Source of the DNA: Alphaproteobacteria bacterium
GTDB taxonomy: Bacteria; Pseudomonadota; Alphaproteobacteria; UBA2136; UBA6156
Length of the DNA stretch: 17,928 nucleotides
Assembly: GCA_027489415.1 (NCBI GenBank)
Contig: JAIXZU010000076.1
Coordinates: 1-17,928 of the forward strand
Direction of reading: 5' to 3'
In this document: positions 1 through 8,094 of the stretch, piece by piece
Numbering within the stretch: the stretch's first letter is position 1
Layout: each line of letters begins with the position of its first letter
Notes under the pieces: model-generated
Database searches by the model: none
What the model was told of the DNA's origin: nothing
Seen by the model: only the letters and a program-made list of their open reading frames with translations
Translations under genes and position numbers: made by a program

Positions 1-590
1 TGCAACGGCGTCGGTGCCTGCGCCACATACTTCTCCAGCGCCTCATAACGGTATCCATAGAAGCCCACGTGCCGCCACATTTCCTTAGCACCGTAAGGGA
101 TAGGGCTGCGGCTGAAGTACAGCCCGCGCCCATCCAGCGCAATTACCACTTTCACCTTTGTCGGGTTGGTAATATCGCCTTCATCGGTCACCTTGTGGGC
201 GTAAGTAATCACGTCGGCATCGGGCATGCGCTTGAAAGCCTCCACACACTGCGTAATCAGCTCAGGCGGCAGCAAAGGCTCGTCCCCTTGGGCGTTGATG
301 ATGATCTCCGGCTTGGCCACTCCCTGCGCCATCAGCCGCTGTACACCCTGCCAAATCCGGTCACTGCCGCTTGGCAACGCCGCATCAGTCATCACGGCTT
401 TGAAACCGGCTTTCTGCACCACATCAGCCACTTCCTGCTCACTTACTGCCGCGTATATTTCACCAGCATTGGCTTTGGCCGCCTGTTGCAGCACACGCAA
501 GACCATCGGCGTCCCCAGAATATCCGCCAGCGGCTTGTTGGGGAACCGCGTACTCGCCATCCGGCTAGGAATCAGAATCATCACACTCAT
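1..590 (-). CDS. kdsB: 3-deoxy-manno-octulosonate cytidylyltransferase (CMP-Kdo synthetase), 3' end cut by window
   Basis: This cytoplasmic enzyme joins CTP and Kdo to give CMP-Kdo, the activated sugar used to build the LPS inner core. I translated 196 residues by hand; the family is usually about 250, so roughly 50 C-terminal residues lie beyond the left edge. Visible family motifs are the N-terminal nucleotide-binding stretch IPSRMASTRFPNKPL (7-21), NAQGDEP (99-105), the YFSRSPIPYG segment (158-167) and WRHVGFYGYR (172-181). The ATG at 588-590 is preceded by a strong Shine-Dalgarno, AAGGAG, about 8 nt upstream, which fixes the start. It lies downstream of the DUF3108 gene on the same strand, so the two are probably co-transcribed. 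Identification is by motif recognition and is firm. Confidence 0.94.
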   Translation of the reverse strand, partial: MSVMILIPSRMASTRFPNKPLADILGTPMVLRVLQQAAKANAGEIYAAVSEQEVADVVQKAGFKAVMTDAALPSGSDRIWQGVQRLMAQGVAKPEIIINAQGDEPLLPPELITQCVEAFKRMPDADVITYAHKVTDEGDITNPTKVKVVIALDGRGLYFSRSPIPYGAKEMWRHVGFYGYRYEALEKYVAQAPTPL

Positions 591-605
591 CGTTTTACTC
601 TCCTT

Positions 606-749
606 CTATGAAAACATTACAAAACAGGGGACTGCACGCAGGCGGCTAAAACGTTCATCCCAGTGCTTTTTGGCTTGGCGCAGTGTACTAACAAAAGCGT
701 ACATAAGCCGAGCCAAAAAGTGCTGGGGGAACGTTTCAGACCCTGCCAT
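606..749 (-). CDS. possible 47-residue ORF consisting mostly of a palindromic repeat
   Basis: An ATG at 747-749 lies 4 nt after the DUF3108 stop codon and is preceded by GGAG about 9 nt upstream, located inside the end of that gene. This would suit translational coupling. The frame runs to a TAG at 606-608, just before the kdsB Shine-Dalgarno. The predicted peptide begins MAGSETFPQHFLARL and contains QAKKHWDERF; it has no recognisable domain. Nearly all of it (638-746) is repeat copy A. The same frame can be read through copy B and, with an internal stop, copy C. It may equally be non-coding sequence that happens to be open, because the palindrome is also open on the plus strand. Function unknown. 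Confidence 0.35.
   Translation of the reverse strand: MAGSETFPQHFLARLMYAFVSTLRQAKKHWDERFSRLRAVPCFVMFS
638..746 (+). repeat. palindromic repeat, copy A (long imperfect hairpin)
   Basis: About 109 nt that fold on themselves. The outer arms are gcagg (638-642) and cctgc (742-746), then AAACGTT (649-655) pairs with AACGTTT (730-736). The main stem follows, in which CCCAGTGCTTTTTGGC on the left pairs, with two G-U type wobbles, with GCCAAAAAGTGCTGGG on the right. A GTAC/GTAC inner stem closes a loop of about 10 nt. Copies B (11118-11222) and C (12613-12722) have the same architecture and orientation. It sits 7 nt past the DUF3108 stop and before kdsB. Resembles REP/MITE-like or Rickettsia-palindromic-element-like sequences in style; no family is claimed. 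Confidence 0.85.
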
Positions 750-753
750 CAAA

Positions 754-1476
754 TCAGTCTCCTAAAACAGCTGTGAAAGTTCCAAACTTGGTCGCAGCCA
801 CAATCTGCAACGGCTTCAAGCTGGCATCATCCTGCAAATACACCGTCCAACTGTCTTTGCTCGGCTTGCCGTTTTTCACGGTAGTCATCTTGACACGCCA
901 CACCGGCACCTTGCGCGCGCCCAGCTTCAGGGTCTTACGCACACCGGCTTCGCGTTGCAAAACAACAATCTTTTTCAGGTTCACCACCTCGGTCTGGCCC
1001 GCCTTCTGCACGTCGGCAACGCCGCCATGGCGCCAGGCAAACACGGTCGAAAGCGCGTCTCTTGCCGCGGCATTCCCTTCCGCCAGGACCATCGGCTCAG
1101 CCTTGTCACCAGCATCCAGTTTATTGGTAAAAGTCACACGGCGGGCATTGTAATCAAACGCCATGACCTTATCAGCCCGGTAACTGTTCTCAGCCTGTTT
1201 CACTTTGTAAATAGCTGGCACAAAAGCGCGTGAAGCTGTATGCGAACCTTGGCTTTCCCAGCTGTCATCAAGCTCAATCAAGCTGGAGGAATCCTTCACC
1301 ACCGCCCGCAGGGTATAATCGGCGCCATTCGGCGTGTAGGTAATCTTGGCATCACCCACCCGCAGCAAACCCCAATACACACTGTAGCTAAGGCTTTCAG
1401 GCGCCTTCAGGTCAATCGCAATCGCTTGAGAGGTGCCAACCAGCCACAGCCCCAATATCCAAATGAGTTTTTGCAT
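754..1476 (-). CDS. DUF3108 domain-containing periplasmic protein
   Basis: A secreted protein of unknown biochemical function belonging, by its overall pattern, to the DUF3108 family. A typical N-terminal signal peptide is visible (MQKLIWILGLWLVG, then a TSQAIA cleavage region). The mature protein starts with the family-like pattern APESLSYSVYWGLLRVGDAKI and is predicted to be mostly beta strand. Two starts are possible. I prefer the ATG at 1476 (240 residues) because AGGA lies 8 nt upstream; an in-frame ATG at 1485 adds three residues but has its GGAG 13 nt away. It is probably the first gene of a transcript running into kdsB, and diverges from the lipoprotein gene at 1548. The family assignment rests on memory of the pattern, without a profile search. 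Confidence 0.8.
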   Translation of the reverse strand: MQKLIWILGLWLVGTSQAIAIDLKAPESLSYSVYWGLLRVGDAKITYTPNGADYTLRAVVKDSSSLIELDDSWESQGSHTASRAFVPAIYKVKQAENSYRADKVMAFDYNARRVTFTNKLDAGDKAEPMVLAEGNAAARDALSTVFAWRHGGVADVQKAGQTEVVNLKKIVVLQREAGVRKTLKLGARKVPVWRVKMTTVKNGKPSKDSWTVYLQDDASLKPLQIVAATKFGTFTAVLGD

Positions 1477-1547
1477 GGTGCGCATCCTACCAAATCAACT
1501 CCATTCCTGCCACACTTAGCTCCAATAAATAGAAAAAGAACCGCTGC

Positions 1548-4500
1548 TTGAAGTCGCTGCCGCGCCCGTACAATGGCCTTCGTGCCGCTACCGCCCTATT
1601 GGGTGCTGCCATGCTGTCGGCCTGCTGGTTCGGCGAAACCCCCGCAAGCCTCAACAAATCCATCGAAAACGGGGACATCGCCGAAGCCTTATCCACCATC
1701 GAGGAACACCTAGCAGACAACCCGACCGACCCCACTTACAACCTTCTCGCCGTCAAAGCCCGTCTAGCGCTCTGCCAGCAACGCAACTGCATCACCGAAA
1801 CCCCCGGTATCACCCCGCCCCTGCTTACCGGCCTCCCCAAACTCACCGCCAACATCGCAGGCCCGGTCACCTTGGCGAAGGACACCTCCCCCCTCACCAT
1901 CACCTCGGTGTTCGACTCCGCCATGGCCACCTACGCCACCATGCCCCAGCAACCCGAAGCCGTCCTCACACTTTACCGCAGCGTGCCCTCGGCCCTCCAG
2001 CCACGCTTGGCCTCGGGACTGTTCCAGCCAGCCCTTACTTATGCCCGTAGGGGGGATTACACCAACGCCGCCCTAACACTGGAAGGCATCACCAAAGCCG
2101 AGAATCTTCCCACCACCTATGGTTACGCCGCGCACATGCTCGGCGGCATGCTGGGAAAGGACTCTCCTAACAAAACCGCCAACCTCATCGCCCTGCGCAG
2201 CGTCACCACGCCACCACTTCCCGCGAATGCAGCCGCCCTCCTGCCTTGGGCTCTGCTCGCGGAAGGCACCACCAGCAGCACCACACCAGCCACAGTGCTG
2301 TCCAGCCTGCCGCAGCGGCTTGCCGCACTCCAGTTGCCCAATTTACTCACTCCGGCTGCCATGGGCGCGGTCGCGGGGGAACTCGTCACCACTGCCTCAT
2401 CTCCCGCTCTCACGCAGTGGGAAGGCGGCTGGTCCGGCACTCCCAAAACACTTTCACTCGCCATGCAACGCACGGCCTTGAGCCTCGACCCCAACCAACC
2501 CGCACTCTGGGCCACCTATCTGCCCGCTTTGGTCAGCACCACGCTCAGCCAACCCTCCGGCAGCCTCGTTGGCCTTGCGGACTCCTCCAGCGCCCTCGCC
2601 TCCCCTCTCGGCATTCCCACCATCACCCTCACTAGCGAAACCGCCCCGCGCATCGGCGCCCAGATTCTCACCGCCACCGCCCGCCTGACGGACTACCCCG
2701 GCGTCGCCACCCCCCTCGTCACCTTCGCCAGCCGCCTGCCTTTGGCCAAGCAGCAGCAGGTGGAACTTGAAAAACTCAGCCAGAACCTTCTCATCCGTGC
2801 CGCAAGTCTGGGGGACGTCACCAGCACCGTCATCCTCGCCCAAACCCTCCCCGGCGTCGCCCAGAATAACCGCCAGTCTGTCGTACCGCTGCTGGTCAAA
2901 TACATCCGCCAGAATTTACGGGATGGAGACTTCAAAGCCGCCACCGGTATCTCGGACCTCCTCACCAACACATTGAAAATGGACATCGAATTCGCGCCCT
3001 TGGTGCTGGAGGAATTCACCGAAGACCTCAAACGCCGCAACATCCCCGCCGAACTCGCCGCCACAACTCCGGAAATCCTCCTCCAGCCCGCAGAAGACGT
3101 CGCCCTCGACCTCGGCCCCCTCTTCACCTTCATGCAGTCATACTTTGAAAACCAGCCCAAGGTCATCACCGCGCAGCTCACCACGCTTATCGCCGAAGCC
3201 AAGGGCACCTACGGCCAGCCCACCGCCATGTACCGCCTCGGTTCCAACTTCCCCGAGAGCACCCTGTCGCTGGATAAACAACGCGAATGGCTCGCCGCCA
3301 GCCTCGAACAATCACTCCTGACTGACACCACCCTCACGCCCGTCACCCTCACCACCACTGCGGCCGAGCTCGCCGTGGTGCACCCGGCCCTCAATCTCGC
3401 CCCACTTCTCGAAGCCGCCGTACGCCGTGCCAAAACCCTGGAAGAACAGCGCGCCCTCTGGGAATCCGCAAGCCCGCAGGTGCAAAACGTCCTTTCCGCC
3501 ATCCGTCCGGAATTCACGTTGCTGATGCAGGGCATCGACGCCCTCTCCGCAGGCCGCCTCAACATCGCCGCACAGTCATTTGCGGGGCTGACAGACCCTC
3601 AATGGCGCACCATCGCCAAACCCTTCATCGAACAATTTAACGAACGCCTCGTCGCCCTCTCCGGCGTTTATGTCCCGGTCAGTGCCGCCCCTGCCCTGAA
3701 AACCGCCGCCCTGATCCTCGCCCCGCAGGGCCTCACCGGCGGCAAGCTGAACACGATCTCCGTGACCTTCATCAGCCGCGTCGGCACGTCTTTGGAGAAC
3801 GAACCCGTCGCCCTGCGTACCAACGCCGCCGCCGTCCACAGTTTCACCCTGCCCACATTGTATAATTTTGACACCCGCAGCCTCACCGTCACCCCTCAAG
3901 CCGTCGCACAAGCCCCCAACGGCGGCACGTTTACCACCACTTACGGCGCCATCCGTACCCTTAAATTGCAATCAGGAGAAGCCGAAACTCCGGTCCTCAC
4001 CGTCACGCAGGCGGACGGCACCGCCACCCCCTTCATCCGCACCTTGATCGACCCCACCCAGCCCCTCCGGCCGGACGGCACCTACCTCCTGCAAGCCCGC
4101 CTCGGCCAGCAACCCTCCAACACCGCCGCCATTCTCCCCCCCGGCAGCATGCTGGAACTCACTACCGGCCAGGACGGCCAGCCCAACCCGCCGGAGTCCG
4201 ACCTCTCCCGTACCACAGTCTATCCCCTCACCGGCACGCTGCGCCACCCCGCCAGCAACCAGCCTCTCAACTTCACAGGGTACTACGAACCGGAAACCCT
4301 CACCTCCACCTTTACCATCACCTACCCGCTACCGGTCAGCGCCCAGCCAGCCCGCGCCGCCGTTCGCTGTCAGGCCTTAGCCGGGCCCATCACCTGTGGC
4401 GCCCACAACCTCAACAGCGCCCGTCAGGCCTATGCCGCCCTCGTCACTGGCCTACAAACACGCGAAAGCCTCGCCACCAGCGCCGCAGTCCGCGCCCAGC

Positions 4501-4970
4501 TCAACAGTACTGCCAGCGGCCGCCTGCTCGAAGATGCCGTGCCGGTCATTCCCTCTCCCACCCTCACGGTCTCCTCCACCGGCGGGCTCATGACAATCTC
4601 CGCGAGCACGGTCAGCGGCACCTCGGCTCTTGTTTCCAGCTCTCTGGCCACGTCACCCTCAATCCCCACGGCACCAGCATCCCCCACGCAAGCCGTCTCT
4701 GCTGTCCAACCACCGCTGGCGGAACCCACACTGGAAGAGGATGAAGACGCGTCACTCGACACCCCCCCATCACCCACCCAGCCGCGTAGAAACCGCTTCG
4801 CTACAGAAACCGAGCCCGGTGCCTTCGTCAACAACAGCGGGGCCAAAGGCACTTCCCCCACCACACCGGAAACCACCGCCCCCGACGCCCCCGCCCCCGG
4901 CACCTTCATCAACAACAGCGGCGCCCCCAAAAACGCCTCTCCCACAACGCCCCTAACTCCTGATTCCTGA
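1548..4970 (+). CDS. large predicted lipoprotein of unknown function (1140 residues)
   Basis: I do not recognise the family. The N terminus is a lipoprotein signal: basic residues, a hydrophobic stretch (residues 13-25) and lipobox LSAC with Cys26. Trp rather than Asp follows the Cys, so outer-membrane sorting is plausible by the E. coli rule. Residues about 33-70 look like one TPR-type helical pair, and the region to about 720 is Ala/Leu/Thr-rich and mostly helical in appearance. About 725-960 looks beta-rich. The tail from about 1040 is low-complexity: an acidic EEDEDASLD patch, Thr/Pro runs and two copies of a PG-F-NNSGA-SPTTP unit. The start must be non-ATG: TTG at 1548 is the only common start giving a basic n-region, there is an in-frame stop at 1530-1532, and no good Shine-Dalgarno is seen. 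The C-ending codon bias matches other plus-strand genes here, so I see no sign of transfer. Confidence 0.82.
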   Translation: MKSLPRPYNGLRAATALLGAAMLSACWFGETPASLNKSIENGDIAEALSTIEEHLADNPTDPTYNLLAVKARLALCQQRNCITETPGITPPLLTGLPKLTANIAGPVTLAKDTSPLTITSVFDSAMATYATMPQQPEAVLTLYRSVPSALQPRLASGLFQPALTYARRGDYTNAALTLEGITKAENLPTTYGYAAHMLGGMLGKDSPNKTANLIALRSVTTPPLPANAAALLPWALLAEGTTSSTTPATVLSSLPQRLAALQLPNLLTPAAMGAVAGELVTTASSPALTQWEGGWSGTPKTLSLAMQRTALSLDPNQPALWATYLPALVSTTLSQPSGSLVGLADSSSALASPLGIPTITLTSETAPRIGAQILTATARLTDYPGVATPLVTFASRLPLAKQQQVELEKLSQNLLIRAASLGDVTSTVILAQTLPGVAQNNRQSVVPLLVKYIRQNLRDGDFKAATGISDLLTNTLKMDIEFAPLVLEEFTEDLKRRNIPAELAATTPEILLQPAEDVALDLGPLFTFMQSYFENQPKVITAQLTTLIAEAKGTYGQPTAMYRLGSNFPESTLSLDKQREWLAASLEQSLLTDTTLTPVTLTTTAAELAVVHPALNLAPLLEAAVRRAKTLEEQRALWESASPQVQNVLSAIRPEFTLLMQGIDALSAGRLNIAAQSFAGLTDPQWRTIAKPFIEQFNERLVALSGVYVPVSAAPALKTAALILAPQGLTGGKLNTISVTFISRVGTSLENEPVALRTNAAAVHSFTLPTLYNFDTRSLTVTPQAVAQAPNGGTFTTTYGAIRTLKLQSGEAETPVLTVTQADGTATPFIRTLIDPTQPLRPDGTYLLQARLGQQPSNTAAILPPGSMLELTTGQDGQPNPPESDLSRTTVYPLTGTLRHPASNQPLNFTGYYEPETLTSTFTITYPLPVSAQPARAAVRCQALAGPITCGAHNLNSARQAYAALVTGLQTRESLATSAAVRAQLNSTASGRLLEDAVPVIPSPTLTVSSTGGLMTISASTVSGTSALVSSSLATSPSIPTAPASPTQAVSAVQPPLAEPTLEEDEDASLDTPPSPTQPRRNRFATETEPGAFVNNSGAKGTSPTTPETTAPDAPAPGTFINNSGAPKNASPTTPLTPDS
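4815..4967 (+). repeat. two-copy repeat in the lipoprotein C-terminal tail
   Basis: Residues 1090-1116 and 1117-1140 of the lipoprotein are imperfect copies of one unit of about 25 residues. Both begin PG(A/T)F(V/I)NNSGA, and both contain SPTTP near the end. The DNA copies begin at 4815 and 4896. The tail is disordered-looking and could be a linker or exposed segment. Unequal recombination between the copies could change copy number. Confidence 0.75.
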
Positions 4971-4978
4971 ATCCTAAC

Positions 4979-5665
4979 ATGGCTACCTTCACCACCCTCG
5001 GCGGCCGCCTGACCCTCGAGGACACCCCACCCCGCCCCACCGAAGACCCCCTCTGGCTCGCCGCCAGCATCCCGCCCCTGCCCGCAGGCAGTCATGTGCT
5101 GGACGCCGGCACCGGCTCCGGCATCGCCGCCCTCGCCCTCCTCACCCGCCAACCGCACCTCCACGTCACGGCGCTGGATATCGACCCCACCCTCACCGCC
5201 CTCGCCACCCGCAACGCCGCCCTCAACAACCTCCCCCTCACCACCTTCACCGCCGATATTCTAACCCTGACACCCCGACACCCCAGCGTGCCGACACCCT
5301 TCGACACCATCCTCAGCAACCCGCCCTACCACGGGCAGGAACGCGGCCACTCCACACCCAACGCCGCCAAAGCGCAGGCTCACTCCCTCCCCGCCAATCA
5401 CCTCACTCTGTGGCTCCGCGCTCTCACAAGTTTACTCACCCCCACCGGCACCCTCCACCTCATCCTCCACAGCGCCTGCGAGGCCGAATTAACCGCTTTC
5501 GCAGCCCAGTTACACACCCTCACCATCACCCCCCTCCAAACCGCCGAAAACCGCCCCGCCAAACGCCTCCTCGCCACCCTCCAGAAATCCGCAAACCCCG
5601 AAGCAACCCACCTCCCAGCCATCCAAGCCTACAATCCCCAAATACGCGCTAACGTATTAGGTTAG
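4979..5665 (+). CDS. N6-adenine methyltransferase, TrmN6/YfiC-like (tRNA1(Val) A37 type)
   Basis: A class I SAM-dependent methyltransferase of 228 residues. The SAM-binding motif I is VLDAGTGSGIAALAL (about 40-54), an acidic DID follows at the end of the second strand, and the catalytic NPPY motif is in ILSNPPYHG (about 110-118). NPPY marks enzymes methylating an exocyclic amino group. The small-domain pattern and the C-terminal ENRPAKRLL stretch resemble the YfiC/TrmN6 group, which modifies A37 of tRNA1(Val). That substrate is inferred from family resemblance. The ATG is 8 nt after the lipoprotein stop and has no obvious Shine-Dalgarno, so coupling to the upstream gene is likely. Threonine is strikingly abundant (I count about 32 of 228), matching the C-rich coding strand. 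Confidence 0.83.
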   Translation: MATFTTLGGRLTLEDTPPRPTEDPLWLAASIPPLPAGSHVLDAGTGSGIAALALLTRQPHLHVTALDIDPTLTALATRNAALNNLPLTTFTADILTLTPRHPSVPTPFDTILSNPPYHGQERGHSTPNAAKAQAHSLPANHLTLWLRALTSLLTPTGTLHLILHSACEAELTAFAAQLHTLTITPLQTAENRPAKRLLATLQKSANPEATHLPAIQAYNPQIRANVLG

Positions 5666-5694
5666 CCTATCAGCGCCGCAGGCAGAATAATCAT

Positions 5695-5740
5695 ATGCGT
5701 TAGCATTCCATGTGGCGTTTCACATGGTCACGCAAAGCGG
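5695..5740 (+). repeat. possible degenerate copy of the repeat's upstream module (fragment D)
   Basis: Sequence from 5695 (ATGCGTTAGCATTCCA) nearly matches 12531-12545 at the start of extended copy C (ATGCGCAGCATTCCA), and both are followed by a GCG and later by CAAAGCG. It includes a perfect 7-bp inverted repeat, CCATGTG (5708-5714) and CACATGG (5721-5727), with a 6-nt loop. It lies between two convergent genes, so it might also serve as a weak transcription stop, but there is no T run. The homology is short and by eye. Confidence 0.4.
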
Positions 5741-5789
5741 GAACATGATGAAATGAAACGCAACCCTCAATCCACGGTAAAGTGGCTAT

Positions 5790-7865
5790 CTACATAAAAC
5801 TCACCGGATCCACATCAACAGTCACCCTCACCCCCCGCGGCACTGCCACCGCCTCAATCCAACTCTTCACCACCGTCTGCAACAACACCCCCGCAGGTCC
5901 TTTCACTAGCAACCGGTAACGGTATTTATCCCGTATCTTCGCCACCGGCGCCGGCGCAGGCCCTAACAACCTCACCGCCTCCTTGGCTACCTGGCTACCC
6001 GGTTCCTGGCTACCCTTCCACCCCTCCGCCAACGCCTTCGCCCCCGCCTCCACCGCACGCTCGTCCAGCCCGTCCACAATCACCGCCACCATCCGCCCGA
6101 ACGGCGGGTCACCCCACTGCTGCCGCGCTGCCAGCTCCAGCTTGTAAAAACCGTCACGGTCATGGTTCACTAGCGCCTTGAACAACGGTTGGCTCGGGTC
6201 ATGGCTTTGCACCAGCACCTTACCCGCCGCCGTCCCGCGTCCAGCCCGCCCCGCCACTTGCGTCAGCAACTGGAAGGTCCGCTCCGCCGCCCGCACATCG
6301 CCATGCGCCAACCCCATATCGGCATCAATCACGCCCACACAGGTCAGGTGGGGGAAGTGGTGGCCCTTGGTCACCATCTGCGTCCCCACGATAATATCCA
6401 CCTCACGCGCCTCCACCGCATGCACCAGCGCCGCCAATTGCTTGGGCGTGCTCACCGCGTCACTGTCCGCCACCACCACACGTGCGTTGGGCCACAGCGC
6501 CTGCACTTCACTTACCACGCGCCGCGTTCCCGGGCCGTAGGCGCGCAAATCCTCACTTCCGCACGCGGGGCACTCATCAGGGAAACTCTCCGTAAACCCG
6601 CAGTGGTGGCATTGCAGCTTGTCACCGTGCACCACCAGTGTCGCGTCACAACGGCTGCAATCCCGCCGTGTCCCACAATCCCCGCAAATCATCACCGGCG
6701 CATTCCCACGCCGGTTTAAAAACATCAGGCTCTGCTCCCCCTTCGCCATCGCCGCTTCCACGGCCTTGGCAAGGCTGGGGGACACATACGTCTGCTTCTT
6801 CATCTTCTCACTGCGCAAATCAATCATCGTAATCGGCGCCATCGTCCCGCCGTGCCGCCCGGGCAATACCAGCCGCTCGTATTTACGCTCCAGCGCCCGC
6901 TGCCAGCTCTCTAAGCTCGGCGTGGCACTGGCCAGCACCACCGGCGCATTCCACATCCGCCCCAACTGCACCGCAAGGTCCCGCGCATGATACCGGAAAG
7001 CCTCTTCCTGCTTGTAACTAGGCTCATGTTCCTCATCCACCACCAGCACCTGCAAGTTACTGAACGGTAAAAACAACGCACTCCGCGCCCCCACCACCAC
7101 CGCAGGCGTACCCTTCGCCAATTCCCACCACGTCTCCCGCCGCTTACCCTCCGCCAACCCCGAGTGCCACACCAGCGGCTTGCTCCCGAACCGTTCCTCA
7201 AACCGCTTCAACCACTGCGGCGTGAGCGCAATCTCCGGCACCAGCACCAACGCCTGCCCACCCCGCGCCAATACCTCCTGAATCACATGGAAATACACCT
7301 CGGTCTTCCCGCTACCCGTCACCCCATCCAGTAAAAAGGGCTTGAAACTCCCCAAAGCCCCGCGCACCGCATCCGCCGCCGCCTGCTGCGCCTCGTTCAG
7401 CGGCACATGCTTACCCTTCACCACCAGCGTATCCGCATAAGCCGCCCCCTCCGGCGCCTGCAACGCCATCGCCGCCCCCTTTTTCCCCTTGAGGCTCTTA
7501 GGAGTCTTGGCAAACGCCGCCTTCTTCACCTTCGGCGCTGCTGGCACCTGCGCCTTCGGCAACGCCACCCGTAACCCTTCCCCCGGCGCACTCAGTGTAT
7601 AGCGTGCCGCCCAGCGGTAAAACTCCAGCATCTTGCCATCAAGGCTCGGCACCTCCGTCAGCGCCACCGCCCGTTTTAAATTCTGATAAGGCGAACTCTC
7701 CAGCACCTCCGCCACCACACCATGCACACGCTTGGTGCCCACCGGAATCTCCACCCAGTCCCCCACCCGTAGCGGGTTGTCGCACACGTAGTCCAGCAGG
7801 CTTGGCAGCGCCAGCGGCACCAGCACACGTATCACACACCCACTGCCAAATAAGTTCATACCCAT
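5790..7865 (-). CDS. priA: primosomal protein N' (replication restart helicase PriA)
   Basis: PriA recognises stalled forks and D-loops and reloads the replisome. Numbering from the ATG at 7865 (691 residues), the order is an N-terminal DNA-binding region, a basic Ala/Lys-rich linker (about 105-135), Walker A GVTGSGKT (181-188) and the DEEH box (277-280). An insertion of eight zinc-binding cysteines follows (394, 397, 403, 406, 419, 422, 432, 435), and then helicase motifs VGTQMVTKGHHFP and QVAGRAGR. All key residues are present; length is a little under the 732 of E. coli. The ATG at 7865 is preferred because AGGG lies 8 nt upstream; a GTG at 7874 would add three residues. It is divergent from DUF484-xerC, a common alphaproteobacterial neighbourhood. 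Codons end mainly in G, reflecting the G-rich minus strand. Confidence 0.97.
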   Translation of the reverse strand: MGMNLFGSGCVIRVLVPLALPSLLDYVCDNPLRVGDWVEIPVGTKRVHGVVAEVLESSPYQNLKRAVALTEVPSLDGKMLEFYRWAARYTLSAPGEGLRVALPKAQVPAAPKVKKAAFAKTPKSLKGKKGAAMALQAPEGAAYADTLVVKGKHVPLNEAQQAAADAVRGALGSFKPFLLDGVTGSGKTEVYFHVIQEVLARGGQALVLVPEIALTPQWLKRFEERFGSKPLVWHSGLAEGKRRETWWELAKGTPAVVVGARSALFLPFSNLQVLVVDEEHEPSYKQEEAFRYHARDLAVQLGRMWNAPVVLASATPSLESWQRALERKYERLVLPGRHGGTMAPITMIDLRSEKMKKQTYVSPSLAKAVEAAMAKGEQSLMFLNRRGNAPVMICGDCGTRRDCSRCDATLVVHGDKLQCHHCGFTESFPDECPACGSEDLRAYGPGTRRVVSEVQALWPNARVVVADSDAVSTPKQLAALVHAVEAREVDIIVGTQMVTKGHHFPHLTCVGVIDADMGLAHGDVRAAERTFQLLTQVAGRAGRGTAAGKVLVQSHDPSQPLFKALVNHDRDGFYKLELAARQQWGDPPFGRMVAVIVDGLDERAVEAGAKALAEGWKGSQEPGSQVAKEAVRLLGPAPAPVAKIRDKYRYRLLVKGPAGVLLQTVVKSWIEAVAVPRGVRVTVDVDPVSFM

Positions 7866-8094
7866 TGCCCGCACCCTAAACCAGCCGTAGTCTTAAAGCA
7901 CCCAAAAAAGACATACGCCAAACGCAGAGCGCCTCCAGAACCGAGGCACTGCGGCAAGAGGGAAAACCGTGCCCCCTGTCATGTGACCATGTCAGCCGGG
8001 GTCGGCGCGTGTGGTGGTTTTGTTGTCAAAACGCCAGCCTCACGTGTCCTGTATGCGCCCAACCACAACCAAGCCTGACGAAGATCCCTGACAC

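Noticed and set aside
4430..5164. 244-residue minus-strand open frame opposite the lipoprotein and methyltransferase.
   Set aside because: Gly/Ala/Val-rich antisense shadow of C-ending codons; it spans two well-supported genes on the other strand.
5666..5789. Possible small gene or RNA between the methyltransferase and priA.
   Set aside because: No ribosome site, no open frame of note and only a small hairpin; best explained as a repeat fragment.
7988..8003. CATGTCAGC...GGGTC motif shared with 12082-12099, both upstream of plus-strand genes.
   Set aside because: Only about 14 matching bases with a 2-nt spacing difference and different distances to the genes; two instances are too few to call a regulator site.
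8017..8032. GTTTTG/CAAAAC hairpin in the priA-DUF484 gap.
   Set aside because: Six base pairs, AT-rich loop region, no T run and no second copy; likely chance.
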